Translations under genes and position numbers: made by a program
The notes under the pieces: generated by a model
What the model was told of the DNA's origin: nothing
Databases searched by the model: none
What the model saw: the letters and a program-made list of their open reading frames with translations, nothing else
Origin: Bacillota bacterium
GTDB lineage: Bacteria > Bacillota > Bacilli > Bacillales_B > DSM-18226
Reading direction: 5' to 3'
NCBI GenBank assembly: GCA_021821235.1
Contig: JAKACS010000011.1
Span: 1 to 14,902, forward strand
DNA length: 14,902 nucleotides
Shown here: in pieces, positions 8,265 to 14,044 of the stretch
How positions within the stretch are numbered: position 1 is the stretch's first letter
Layout: every line of letters begins with the position of its first letter

Positions 8265-8291
8265 AACTTGTGATAGCAGGAGGATTTTCAA

Positions 8292-9062
8292 ATGAATTTA
8301 TCATTAGATGGCAAAACATTTGTTGTAATGGGTGTAGCCAATAAGCGCAGCATTGCGTGGGGGATTGCCCGCTCCCTTCATCAGGCAGGTGCACGACTCA
8401 TTTTTACATATGCAGGTGAAAGACTGGAAAGCAGTGTCCGCGAGCTTGCCGATTCGCTGGAAGCAGAAAACACGCTTGTTCTGCCATGTGACGTAACGAA
8501 TGATGAAGAGATTGCCAAATGCTTTGCGGCTATCAAAGAGGAAGTCGGCGTGATTCATGGAATTGCACACTGCATTGCGTTCGCTAATAAAGAAGAGCTT
8601 CAAGGCGAGTATTTGAATACAACAAGAGATGGCTTTCTGCTTGCCCAAAATATCAGTTCGTACTCGTTAACAGCGGTTGTAAAACAAGCACGCACCTTAA
8701 TGACGGAAGGTGGCAGCATTGTGACGTTAACCTATCTTGGCGGCGAACGCGCGATCCAAAACTACAATGTGATGGGTGTGGCCAAGGCTTCCCTTGATGC
8801 AAGTGTCCGCTACCTTGCCGCCGATCTCGGCAAAGAAAACATTCGGGTTAATTCCATTTCTGCCGGCCCAATTCGGACGTTATCGGCAAAAGGGGTTAGC
8901 GATTTTAACTCGATTTTGAAAGAGATCGAAGAAAAAGCACCATTAAGACGGACGACAACACCTGAAGAAGTCGGCGATACTGCTGTTTTCCTATTCAGCG
9001 ATCTTTCTCGCGGCATCACCGGCGAAAATATTCATGTTGATTCCGGATTTCATATTTTATAA
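8292..9062 (+). CDS. fabI: Enoyl-ACP reductase FabI (NADH-type)
   Basis: A 256-residue short-chain dehydrogenase fold enzyme that reduces trans-2-enoyl-ACP, the last step in each fatty acid elongation cycle. Visible signatures are the FabI-type cofactor loop GVANKRSIAWGIA (14-26), Asp/Val at CDV (66-68), the catalytic pair Y148 (TYLGGERAI) and Y158 with K165 (Y-x6-K in NYNVMGVAKASLD), and the substrate loop region SAGPIRTLSAKG. The length fits the B. subtilis FabI (258). The ATG follows AGGAGG by 8 bases. It is a single-gene unit with its own promoter, FapR operator and terminator. It follows yjbQ directly, without the thiamine gene block found there in B. subtilis. Confidence 0.97.
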   Translation: MNLSLDGKTFVVMGVANKRSIAWGIARSLHQAGARLIFTYAGERLESSVRELADSLEAENTLVLPCDVTNDEEIAKCFAAIKEEVGVIHGIAHCIAFANKEELQGEYLNTTRDGFLLAQNISSYSLTAVVKQARTLMTEGGSIVTLTYLGGERAIQNYNVMGVAKASLDASVRYLAADLGKENIRVNSISAGPIRTLSAKGVSDFNSILKEIEEKAPLRRTTTPEEVGDTAVFLFSDLSRGITGENIHVDSGFHIL

Positions 9063-9065
9063 TTC

Positions 9066-9106
9066 AAAAAACAGCCTGTCCCGATCACGGGGCAGGCTGT
9101 TTTTTA
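9066..9106 (+). terminator. Rho-independent terminator after fabI
   Basis: CAGCCTGTCCC (9072-9082) pairs with GGGGCAGGCTG (9089-9099), with one G-T pair and a 6-base loop, followed by TTTTTT. A run of A before the hairpin makes it potentially bidirectional. It starts a few bases past the fabI stop. Confidence 0.92.
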
Positions 9107-9189
9107 CACGATGTTTTCAACACCATCAACTTTATGCATAGAAATAATAGGAAGGCAGAAAAATTTTTAAAAAAAGAGGTGAGGGAGAT

Positions 9190-10086
9190 ATGCCAAAGGA
9201 AAAACTAAAAACAAAGCCTTTACTGTTTATTCGACAGCCGGAATTTGAAGTAAACCATTTTCAAATGCAGCAGAGCTACCGATTTAAAGTTGACGATCAG
9301 GAGAATACGCTGAAAAGATACGATGAAGATGATTTCAAAGAGGAAATTTTAATCAAAAAACAGCAGCAGAAGAATGACGTTAAGCAACCGAGGGCAGCAA
9401 CCAGCGTTGAGCAGATGGAAGCACGAATCAATGAGCCACCTTCTGCTGAACAAACTTTCATAGAAAAAGGAAATCATCTAAATATCCGTGAAGAAAACCT
9501 CTCCGGTTATAATGAGCGCAATGCGGGTGTACAGGACAACGGTGAAGCCGCATCAAAACTAGAAATTTCACGGATGACTGAAGCGGTTGTCCCGGCAGAG
9601 ATCCGTAAGTTTTCAGATGATGACGGAGATCTAGCCATGGTAGAGGAACATCAGGAGGCAAGCGCAGAAGAAACAGAGGTTGCGGAAAGTGAGGTCGAAG
9701 AAGAACGCGCATTCAATCAAGCGAATGAAGCGGTAATAGAACGAGACACGGGCGGGGAACTTTTTGATAAAGCGGATGAAGAAAGTGAAGCAGACCATGA
9801 ATCTGAATTAGAAGAAATGGGAAGTGAAGAGTCGGCTGCTGAAAGTCTAAACAGCCAAACTGAACAGCTGGATGAACTTAGGACGCTGATTACAAGATTA
9901 GCACGTTATCCAAATGTAATCGAAAGGCCGGTATGTGAAGCTGTTATTAATGGCAAAAAGGTGAATTTGCAGGTATTGAGCAAACGAGGAGATCTCGTCA
10001 AAGTCAAGGTCGCCAGAACCATCAAAAAAATCCCGATTACTGAATTTGAACAGCTATCGATTTTGCCTTCATGGAAGGGACTTTAA
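9190..10086 (+). CDS. cotO: CotO-like spore coat assembly protein (YjbX)
   Basis: A 298-residue protein with the conserved ends of the CotO family: an N-terminal KPLLFIRQPEFEV segment (about 9-21) and a C-terminal domain from about residue 245 (RPVCEAVINGKKV, KRGDLVKVK, KKIPITEF), probably a small beta barrel. The middle, residues about 95-235, is strongly acidic, Glu-rich and low-complexity, probably disordered. B. subtilis CotO (227 residues) is an outer-coat morphogenetic protein needed for encasement of the spore; here the acidic linker is longer. GAGGTGAGGGAG lies just before the ATG. A CATA at 9137-9140 with TA at 9145 recalls a sigma-K -10 but the spacing is one base off and no -35 is seen, so I do not list a promoter. 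The position after fabI is the same as in B. subtilis. Confidence 0.85.
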   Translation: MPKEKLKTKPLLFIRQPEFEVNHFQMQQSYRFKVDDQENTLKRYDEDDFKEEILIKKQQQKNDVKQPRAATSVEQMEARINEPPSAEQTFIEKGNHLNIREENLSGYNERNAGVQDNGEAASKLEISRMTEAVVPAEIRKFSDDDGDLAMVEEHQEASAEETEVAESEVEEERAFNQANEAVIERDTGGELFDKADEESEADHESELEEMGSEESAAESLNSQTEQLDELRTLITRLARYPNVIERPVCEAVINGKKVNLQVLSKRGDLVKVKVARTIKKIPITEFEQLSILPSWKGL

Positions 10087-10110
10087 AAAACGCTTTAAAA
10101 GCGTTTTTTT
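10085..10110 (+). terminator. Rho-independent terminator after cotO
   Basis: ACGCTT (10090-10095) pairs with AAGCGT (10099-10104) around TAA, extended by A-T pairs on both sides, and runs into a stretch of T with one C. It overlaps the cotO stop codon. The sequence from 10111 to about 10190 lies between convergent genes and shows no gene. Confidence 0.85.
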
Positions 10111-10191
10111 CTTTTTCAAATGATTCATTCGTACAAGCTAAATTTAACCACTTCCATAAATATATTAGGAAGAGTGCAAATCGTTTTATAC

Positions 10192-10221
10192 AAAAAAAAG
10201 AGGGGGCTTGTTGTGACCCCC
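10192..10221 (-). terminator. Rho-independent terminator after the cotZ-type gene
   Basis: On the minus strand GGGGG (10221-10217) pairs with CCCCC (10206-10202), extended by one T-G pair and a loop of about 8 bases, followed by TC and eight T residues (10199-10192). It lies 11 bases past the coat gene stop. Confidence 0.85.
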
Positions 10222-10232
10222 TTCGTTTCTCT

Positions 10233-10706
10233 CTATATTTCGATTGGCGGAAGGCATGTGACTGCACAGAAGCAATTAAGATCTACTGTAATGCAGGCGC
10301 CTGTTCCTACCAGTGTTGCCCCGGTGAGAGCTGTGAAAATCGCTGGAAGATCAAGGGCTCCTGTTGCATCAAGCGGTGTTGGTAAGCTCAAAAGCTCAAG
10401 AGTGGCACAGCATGTTTCGGGATCGACTTCGACAACTCGGAAAATAGGTGAAATTGGGAAAGTAAAGGTAGCTGTGAGCGGAACTCTTAATGCTCCAAAT
10501 CCGATATATGGCAGACAAGTGTCCTTACAAGTTAGAATAACTGGGATGGTGTTGGTGCCCCCGGTCGTTACCCCGCCAACTAGTTCTTGAATTGCACGGT
10601 TACAGCTTGTGGAACAGCCATTATCAACACGGTCTTGTGCTTCAACGATCGCAAGTAAAGTATCACATACACAATTGCTTGTGTAAAATTCAGTACCGCA
10701 ACTCAT
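10233..10706 (-). CDS. cotZ: Cys-rich spore coat/exosporium crust protein, CotZ/CotY/ExsY family
   Basis: A 157-residue protein with 13 cysteines, at residues 3, 12, 14, 31, 35, 60, 64, 99, 100, 138, 145, 147 and 151. The C-terminal block ACITVDLNCFCAVTCLPPI and the central PIFRVVEVD stretch are hallmarks of the CotZ/CotY/ExsY family, which self-assembles into disulfide-linked two-dimensional lattices forming the B. subtilis crust or the exosporium base layer of the B. cereus group. A perfect AAGGAGG precedes the ATG. On the minus strand CATAATCTG (10752-10744) resembles a sigma-K -10 but lacks a good -35. It is a single gene, convergent with cotO, without the neighbouring cotVWXY found in B. 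subtilis. Whether it is closer to CotZ or ExsY cannot be settled by eye. Confidence 0.88.
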   Translation of the reverse strand: MSCGTEFYTSNCVCDTLLAIVEAQDRVDNGCSTSCNRAIQELVGGVTTGGTNTIPVILTCKDTCLPYIGFGALRVPLTATFTFPISPIFRVVEVDPETCCATLELLSLPTPLDATGALDLPAIFTALTGATLVGTGACITVDLNCFCAVTCLPPIEI

Positions 10707-10855
10707 GGTTTATCCTCCTTATATTTAAGATTATTTTCATTTACAGATTATGAAGAAAGTGGAGAGATGGGAATAAGCAAAGTGCCTAACTTTTGGTTAT
10801 TTTCCTTAGCTGACGAGCCTTGATTGCAGCAGAACAAAACAAGAGGTGAGTGATC

Positions 10856-11215
10856 GTGTTGACAGTGGATTTCTGGGAGATTTTGATCTTCGGTTTAGCC
10901 TCGTTTCGATTAACAAGATTAATTGTCTTTGATAAAATTAGCGAATTTTTGCGGAGTCCTTTTTTTGATGAGCTTCCCGAGGAAAATGAATCAGGCGAAA
11001 CAGAAATTTATTATGTACCAAAACCATCTGGCATCAAGAAGTTCGTCGGGGAATTGCTGAGCTGTTATTGGTGTACGGGAATTTGGGCAAGTGCGTTTTT
11101 GGTTTTACTTTATTGGTTGCTCCCGGCTTTTGGCAACATCGTTATTGTTATCCTTGCTGTGGCAGCGGTCGGATCGATAATTGAAACAATTGTCACGCAC
11201 ATGCTGGGCCGTTAA
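10856..11215 (+). CDS. yjcA: YjcA-like sporulation membrane protein (DUF1360)
   Basis: A 119-residue small membrane protein. An N-terminal hydrophobic helix ends in the family pattern FRLTRLIVFDKI, an acidic soluble loop follows (about residues 38-55), then CYWCTGIW with two close cysteines starts a long hydrophobic region that probably makes two further segments. This is the layout of DUF1360/YjcA, reported as a sporulation gene in B. subtilis, with unknown biochemical role. Several in-frame starts are clustered (GTG 10850, GTG 10856, TTG 10859, GTG 10865). AGAGGTGAG ends against the first, and GTG 10856 has a 7-base spacer, so I chose it. It is divergent from the cotZ-type gene. Confidence 0.8.
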   Translation: MLTVDFWEILIFGLASFRLTRLIVFDKISEFLRSPFFDELPEENESGETEIYYVPKPSGIKKFVGELLSCYWCTGIWASAFLVLLYWLLPAFGNIVIVILAVAAVGSIIETIVTHMLGR

Positions 11216-11279
11216 AATGAACAACGATTTAGTTGATTCATATAGTATGGAGAATCAATTTAACAAAGGAGCGATGAAA

Positions 11280-11390
11280 ATGCAACGGCAAAAAAAGGCC
11301 GCTCAGCCTGTGGTAAAACGAGTGATCCAGCAGGAACAAAATAAAACGAAAAAAGGCTGCGGCTGTGGCAAGCGGAAAAAAGACATTTGA
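11280..11390 (+). CDS. Small basic Cys-Gly-Cys peptide, unknown
   Basis: A 36-residue peptide, very basic (Lys, Arg, Gln-rich), ending in GCGCGKRKKDI with two cysteines. I do not recognise it. The ATG at 11280 has AAAGGAG 8 bases upstream, which is a good site. An ATG at 11274 is too close to the site, and ATGs at 11217 and 11247 in the same frame (57 or 47 residues) have no ribosome binding site. It follows yjcA by 64 bases and is closed by a strong terminator, which supports a real short gene, possibly co-transcribed with yjcA and sporulation-linked. The CGCG tail next to lysines could bind metal or cross-link in the coat; that is inference only. Confidence 0.55.
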   Translation: MQRQKKAAQPVVKRVIQQEQNKTKKGCGCGKRKKDI

Positions 11391-11414
11391 AAATCTTTCG
11401 CTGACAGTAGCGAT

Positions 11415-11450
11415 AAAAAGATTGGCTGTTGCCCGGCAGCCAATCTTTTT
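11415..11450. terminator. Bidirectional terminator between the small peptide gene and the GT4 gene
   Basis: AAAAAGATTGGCTG (11415-11428) pairs perfectly with CAGCCAATCTTTTT (11437-11450) around an 8-base loop. Run of T on both strands makes it work for both convergent genes. The right end overlaps the stop codon of the minus-strand glycosyltransferase. Confidence 0.92.
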
Positions 11451-12519
11451 ATTTTAAATGTAAATCTTTAAGCATGTCCAAAAAATGAGCGGCGTATTGG
11501 CTAGGAGTAAAGTGAAGTTGAATTTGGTTAAGTGCATTCTGACTCAAGCGGATTCTTTCAGCTGAATTTGCCAGCAACTCGGCAGCTTCCTCCACCGCTG
11601 TATCGAGATCGTCTTGAGAGAAAATTTTACCAGAAAAATTATGTGTAACGATGTTTAAAATTCCGTCAGAATTCGAACAAAGAACTGGACAGCGGCAGCT
11701 CATGGCTTCGAGCACAGCATAACCAAAACCTTCAACCCTTGATGTCGAGCAAAGAAATCCGCCTGAATGGCCAATCTGCGAATAATAATAGGGCATTTGT
11801 TTATGTGGAAGATTATTAAAGATTTTTAGTTTGTCAGTTAATTGTAGTTCTTCAACTTTTTTTGCAAATTTGGCACGCTCGCTTGCTGCAGAAAAAGAAT
11901 TGTCCTCAAACATCCAAAATTCAAGTTTGGGATTGAATGCGAGGAGCCTCGTGACAATCTCAAGAAAGGCTTCCCAATTTTTATTTTTTTCAATCCTGCC
12001 TACCCAACCAATGATGGGCTGCGGAGGTTTAGCGTTTGGCTTGTATTTAAAAATTTTTGTTGAGATGCAGTTAGGAAATGAAAATTTTTTCATATCCGGG
12101 TAGTATTTATCAATGAATTGAAGTAAGTGAGGTGTTTTCGGATAAAGCAAGGCATCTGCATTGGAAAGGATGGTGGATTTGGCAGATTGAAGCCAGCTGT
12201 CGGCTTGTTGATAACTTCCCAGCCCTTGAACTTCGTAAATGATCACACCTTTGTAACCCAAATCCCTGGCTCTTTTTACAAATAAATGATCGGAACAAAC
12301 GATAATGGCCGCATAGTTCCCGACTGTTAGGATCTGGCGGATTTCTTGATCGGAATTGGTGATAAACGTTTTTTCCCTTTTAATATTTTGCAGGCCGGGG
12401 CCTTCCGAGTAATACAGAAAGTGAAATTTGATTCCAAAAGGATTTAATGCAAGGCTTCGCTGGCGGGCGAGCGTTTCTACCCCTCCGCTTGGAAAATAGA
12501 AAACAAACAGGATCTTCAT
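11449..12519 (-). CDS. GT4-type glycosyltransferase, probably spore-surface glycan
   Basis: A 356-residue GT-B fold glycosyltransferase of family GT4. The N-terminal half has the acceptor-side glycine loop SGGVETLARQ (11-20). The C-terminal half starts at IIGWVGRIEKNKNW (169-182), has the donor-contacting Arg and Lys, and the E-x7-E signature EGFGYAVLE (E263, E271) followed by a typical PVLCSNSDGI segment. Such enzymes transfer an activated sugar with retention; neither donor nor acceptor can be told from the sequence. There is no membrane segment or signal peptide. AAGGAGG lies 6-8 bases before the ATG. It is divergent from the epimerase gene. Its upstream CATATACT resembles a sigma-E -10 in seven of eight positions but no -35 at correct spacing was found. 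Coat-gene neighbours suggest a late sporulation role. Confidence 0.85.
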   Translation of the reverse strand: MKILFVFYFPSGGVETLARQRSLALNPFGIKFHFLYYSEGPGLQNIKREKTFITNSDQEIRQILTVGNYAAIIVCSDHLFVKRARDLGYKGVIIYEVQGLGSYQQADSWLQSAKSTILSNADALLYPKTPHLLQFIDKYYPDMKKFSFPNCISTKIFKYKPNAKPPQPIIGWVGRIEKNKNWEAFLEIVTRLLAFNPKLEFWMFEDNSFSAASERAKFAKKVEELQLTDKLKIFNNLPHKQMPYYYSQIGHSGGFLCSTSRVEGFGYAVLEAMSCRCPVLCSNSDGILNIVTHNFSGKIFSQDDLDTAVEEAAELLANSAERIRLSQNALNQIQLHFTPSQYAAHFLDMLKDLHLK

Positions 12520-12564
12520 GGTTGTCCCTCCTTAACCGATTCACAAGCAGTATATGAAAAATAG

Positions 12565-12578
12565 CAAGAAAATTCTTG
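12565..12578. repeat. Short perfect inverted repeat in the divergent control region
   Basis: CAAGAAAATTCTTG is a perfect 6-base inverted repeat with a 2-base centre. It lies 46 bases upstream of the glycosyltransferase start and 21 bases upstream of the -35 of the epimerase promoter. It could be a dimer-binding operator for either gene, but I recognise no regulator. Confidence 0.35.
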
Positions 12579-12598
12579 TGGAGAAATGGAAATGGACG

Positions 12599-12627
12599 CA
12601 CTCATCTTTGTTTTTGTACATAAGGTA
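12599..12627 (+). promoter_or_regulatory. Sigma-K-like promoter of the epimerase gene
   Basis: CACT (12599-12602), 16 bases, then CATAAGGTA (12619-12627). This fits the sigma-K pattern (mAC, 16-17 bases, CATAnnnTA) at all defined positions. Transcription would start near 12634, giving a leader of about 50 bases. It implies expression in the mother cell late in sporulation. TAAAAT overlaps the site, but no matching sigma-A -35 is evident. Confidence 0.65.
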
Positions 12628-12683
12628 AAATGAACTTTTAAAAACACGTATTAATCGAGGAAATTGCAGAGGGGGGAACGCCA

Positions 12684-13604
12684 TTGGCGGTGTTAGTCAC
12701 AGGTGGCTGCGGGTTTATTGGTTCTCATATTGTCGATCAGTTGGCAAAGAAAAATGGTGAGGTGGTTATTTTAGATAATCTATCATCTGGTTCAAAGGAA
12801 AACATTAAAAGGCATGATTATCCTGTTTATGAGAAGGATCTGCTGGATCCGCAAATCGAGGAGATTTTTCGTAATCATTCCATTTCCACCATCATCCACC
12901 AAGCTGCCCAAGCAAGTGTCCCCCATTCGATTCAGTATCCCTATCAAGATGGAGCGGTTAATATTGGCGGAACGGTCAAACTGGCTGAATTGGCCAAAAA
13001 ATATGAAACGAAAAAAATTATTTTTGCGTCTTCATCTGCAGTTTATGGCACCCCTTTCTTTTTGCCGCTTACACCCGATCATGCCACAAACCCTCTTTCC
13101 CCTTATGGGCTTTCTAAAGCAACAGCCGAAAAGTATTTGCAGCTTGCCGCTCTGTTGTATGAGATTCCCTTTACGATTTTACGGTATGCCAATGTTTATG
13201 GGCCAAGGCAAAGCGCTGCTGGTGAAGGCGGAGTGATTGCCATTTTTTCAAAAGCACTTGTTCAAGGCACCGCCCCGACTATATACGGTGATGGCAAGCA
13301 GACGAGGGACTTTATTTATGTCGAAGATGTAGCGCGGGCGAATCTCGCTGCTTTGGAAAATGGAACTGGAGAAGTGCTGAACGTTTCCACCGGCAATGAA
13401 ACGAGCATAAATGAACTATTTGAACGGATGCAGACGATTCAATCTTCCTCTCTTAAGCCGATTTATTTAGAGGAAAGACAGGGCGATATTAAAAGAAGCC
13501 TGCTTTGCAATGAGAAAACAAAAGCAGTCCTGCATTGGGCACCGCAAACATCTTTGGAAGAAGGATTAACAAAAACTCTTGAATATTATCAACAAAGAAA
13601 ATGA
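12684..13604 (+). CDS. NAD-dependent NDP-sugar epimerase (GalE-like extended SDR)
   Basis: A 306-residue extended short-chain dehydrogenase. The N-terminal Rossmann motif TGGCGFIG (6-13) binds NAD, followed by acidic D31 at the end of strand two (VILDNLSSG). The catalytic elements are SSSAVYG (116-122) and Y141-x3-K145 (SPYGLSK), and the sugar-binding region includes RYANVYGPRQ and YGDGKQTRDFIYVEDVA. This pattern fits UDP-glucose/GlcNAc 4-epimerases and their relatives; substrate and exact reaction cannot be assigned. TTG at 12684 follows GAGGGGGG by about 8 bases and puts the Rossmann strand at the very N-terminus. The sigma-K-like promoter and neighbouring glycosyltransferases suggest it supplies an activated sugar for spore-surface glycan. 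Confidence 0.88.
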   Translation: MAVLVTGGCGFIGSHIVDQLAKKNGEVVILDNLSSGSKENIKRHDYPVYEKDLLDPQIEEIFRNHSISTIIHQAAQASVPHSIQYPYQDGAVNIGGTVKLAELAKKYETKKIIFASSSAVYGTPFFLPLTPDHATNPLSPYGLSKATAEKYLQLAALLYEIPFTILRYANVYGPRQSAAGEGGVIAIFSKALVQGTAPTIYGDGKQTRDFIYVEDVARANLAALENGTGEVLNVSTGNETSINELFERMQTIQSSSLKPIYLEERQGDIKRSLLCNEKTKAVLHWAPQTSLEEGLTKTLEYYQQRK

Positions 13605-13630
13605 CAGCGGTCTTGTGAACCATTTTTAAA

Positions 13631-13656
13631 ACAGGCTGTATTCCAATACAATCTGT
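13631..13656. repeat. Interrupted inverted repeat after the epimerase gene
   Basis: ACAG (13631-13634) and TGTAT (13637-13641) pair with ATACA (13646-13650) and CTGT (13653-13656), with a 2-by-2 internal loop. It is not followed by a T tract on the plus strand, so it is a poor terminator. It could be a 3' stabilising hairpin of the epimerase mRNA or an operator just upstream of the next promoter. Confidence 0.35.
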
Positions 13657-13659
13657 CCA

Positions 13660-13687
13660 AACCGTTTAAAGCATTCATCATATAAAA
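13660..13687 (+). promoter_or_regulatory. Sigma-K-like promoter of the 76-residue protein gene
   Basis: AAC (13660-13662), 16 bases, then CATATAAAA (13679-13687). The CATA core and spacing fit sigma-K, while the final TA of CATAnnnTA is AA. The predicted start is about 13693-13695, directly at the foot of a hairpin in the leader. Confidence 0.45.
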
Positions 13688-13693
13688 ATAGTG

Positions 13694-13710
13694 AGCTGTT
13701 GAAAACGGCT
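13694..13710 (+). promoter_or_regulatory. Stem-loop at the predicted 5' end of the 76-residue gene mRNA
   Basis: AGCTGTT (13694-13700) pairs with AACGGCT (13704-13710), seven pairs with one T-G, around a GAA triloop. It would start at or next to the predicted transcription start and is followed by an unpaired A/G-rich leader with the AAAGGAG site. 5' hairpins of this kind are known to stabilise mRNA in Bacillus, as in the aprE leader; here the role is inferred. Confidence 0.4.
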
Positions 13711-13738
13711 AAAGAAAAAGACTGAAAGGAGATAAAAC

Positions 13739-13969
13739 ATGCAAAGAGGAAACCGTTCGCTTAGAAGATATTTGTTAGATCTTATGCTGGCCGGAACCGT
13801 TATCACCCAGGTTTATGTTTTGCAAACACAAATTCCGGGCGAACCTGATTTAACAGGTGTAAGAGTTATCGATCTTGAAGGGGATTATGTACGATTTGAA
13901 TTTGTTGCCTCCCCAGGAGCCGGTACGGTTCTTGTCGTTCTTGATAAAATTGTTGCCATTGAAGAGTAA
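13739..13969 (+). CDS. Unrecognised 76-residue protein, possibly spore-coat associated
   Basis: I do not recognise a family. Residues 1-11 are basic (RGNRSLRRY), residues 12-28 are apolar, and residues 22-75 look like five beta strands (VITQVYVLQT, TGVRVIDLEG, DYVRFEFVA, GTVLVVLD, KIVAIEE). The pattern of a Gly-Asp-Tyr-Val turn between strands, ending in a short hydrophobic strand, resembles small SH3/Sm-like barrels such as those in Bacillus spore proteins of the DUF2642 type; this is inference. The ATG has AAAGGAG 7-8 bases upstream. A sigma-K-like promoter and 5' stem-loop precede it and a strong terminator follows, so it is probably an abundant single-gene late sporulation transcript. It lies between two genes of sugar metabolism. 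Confidence 0.75.
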   Translation: MQRGNRSLRRYLLDLMLAGTVITQVYVLQTQIPGEPDLTGVRVIDLEGDYVRFEFVASPGAGTVLVVLDKIVAIEE

Positions 13970-13982
13970 ATTTTTTACTTAC

Positions 13983-14019
13983 GGAAAGAGCCTTTTTTAA
14001 GCTCTTTCCCATTTTTTTT
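13983..14019 (+). terminator. Rho-independent terminator after the 76-residue gene
   Basis: GGAAAGAGC (13983-13991) pairs with GCTCTTTCC (14001-14009), followed by CA and eight T residues. It lies 13 bases past the stop and only 25 bases before the next gene, so that gene depends on read-through or on a promoter hidden in this short gap. Confidence 0.9.
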
Positions 14020-14044
14020 GCAAAAGTATGGGAGGAATCAATCG

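Noticed and set aside
8206..8291. Possible TPP riboswitch or remnant of the thiamine operon between yjbQ and fabI
   Set aside because: The 86 bases are fully used by the fabI promoter, FapR site and ribosome binding site; no TPP-box sequence was seen.
9137..9146. Sigma-K-like -10 (CATAGAAATA) upstream of cotO
   Set aside because: The spacing inside the element is one base too long and no AC-type -35 is found 16-17 bases upstream, so it is not listed as a promoter although cotO is expected to be a sporulation gene.
10151..10175. CTTCC...GGAAG hairpin between cotO and the cotZ-type gene
   Set aside because: Only five base pairs with a 12-base A/T-rich loop and no T tract; likely chance.
10120..10590. 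Plus-strand open frame of 156 codons opposite the cotZ-type gene
   Set aside because: It is antisense to a clear Cys-rich coat gene, begins within the convergent terminator region, has no ribosome binding site and no recognisable domain.
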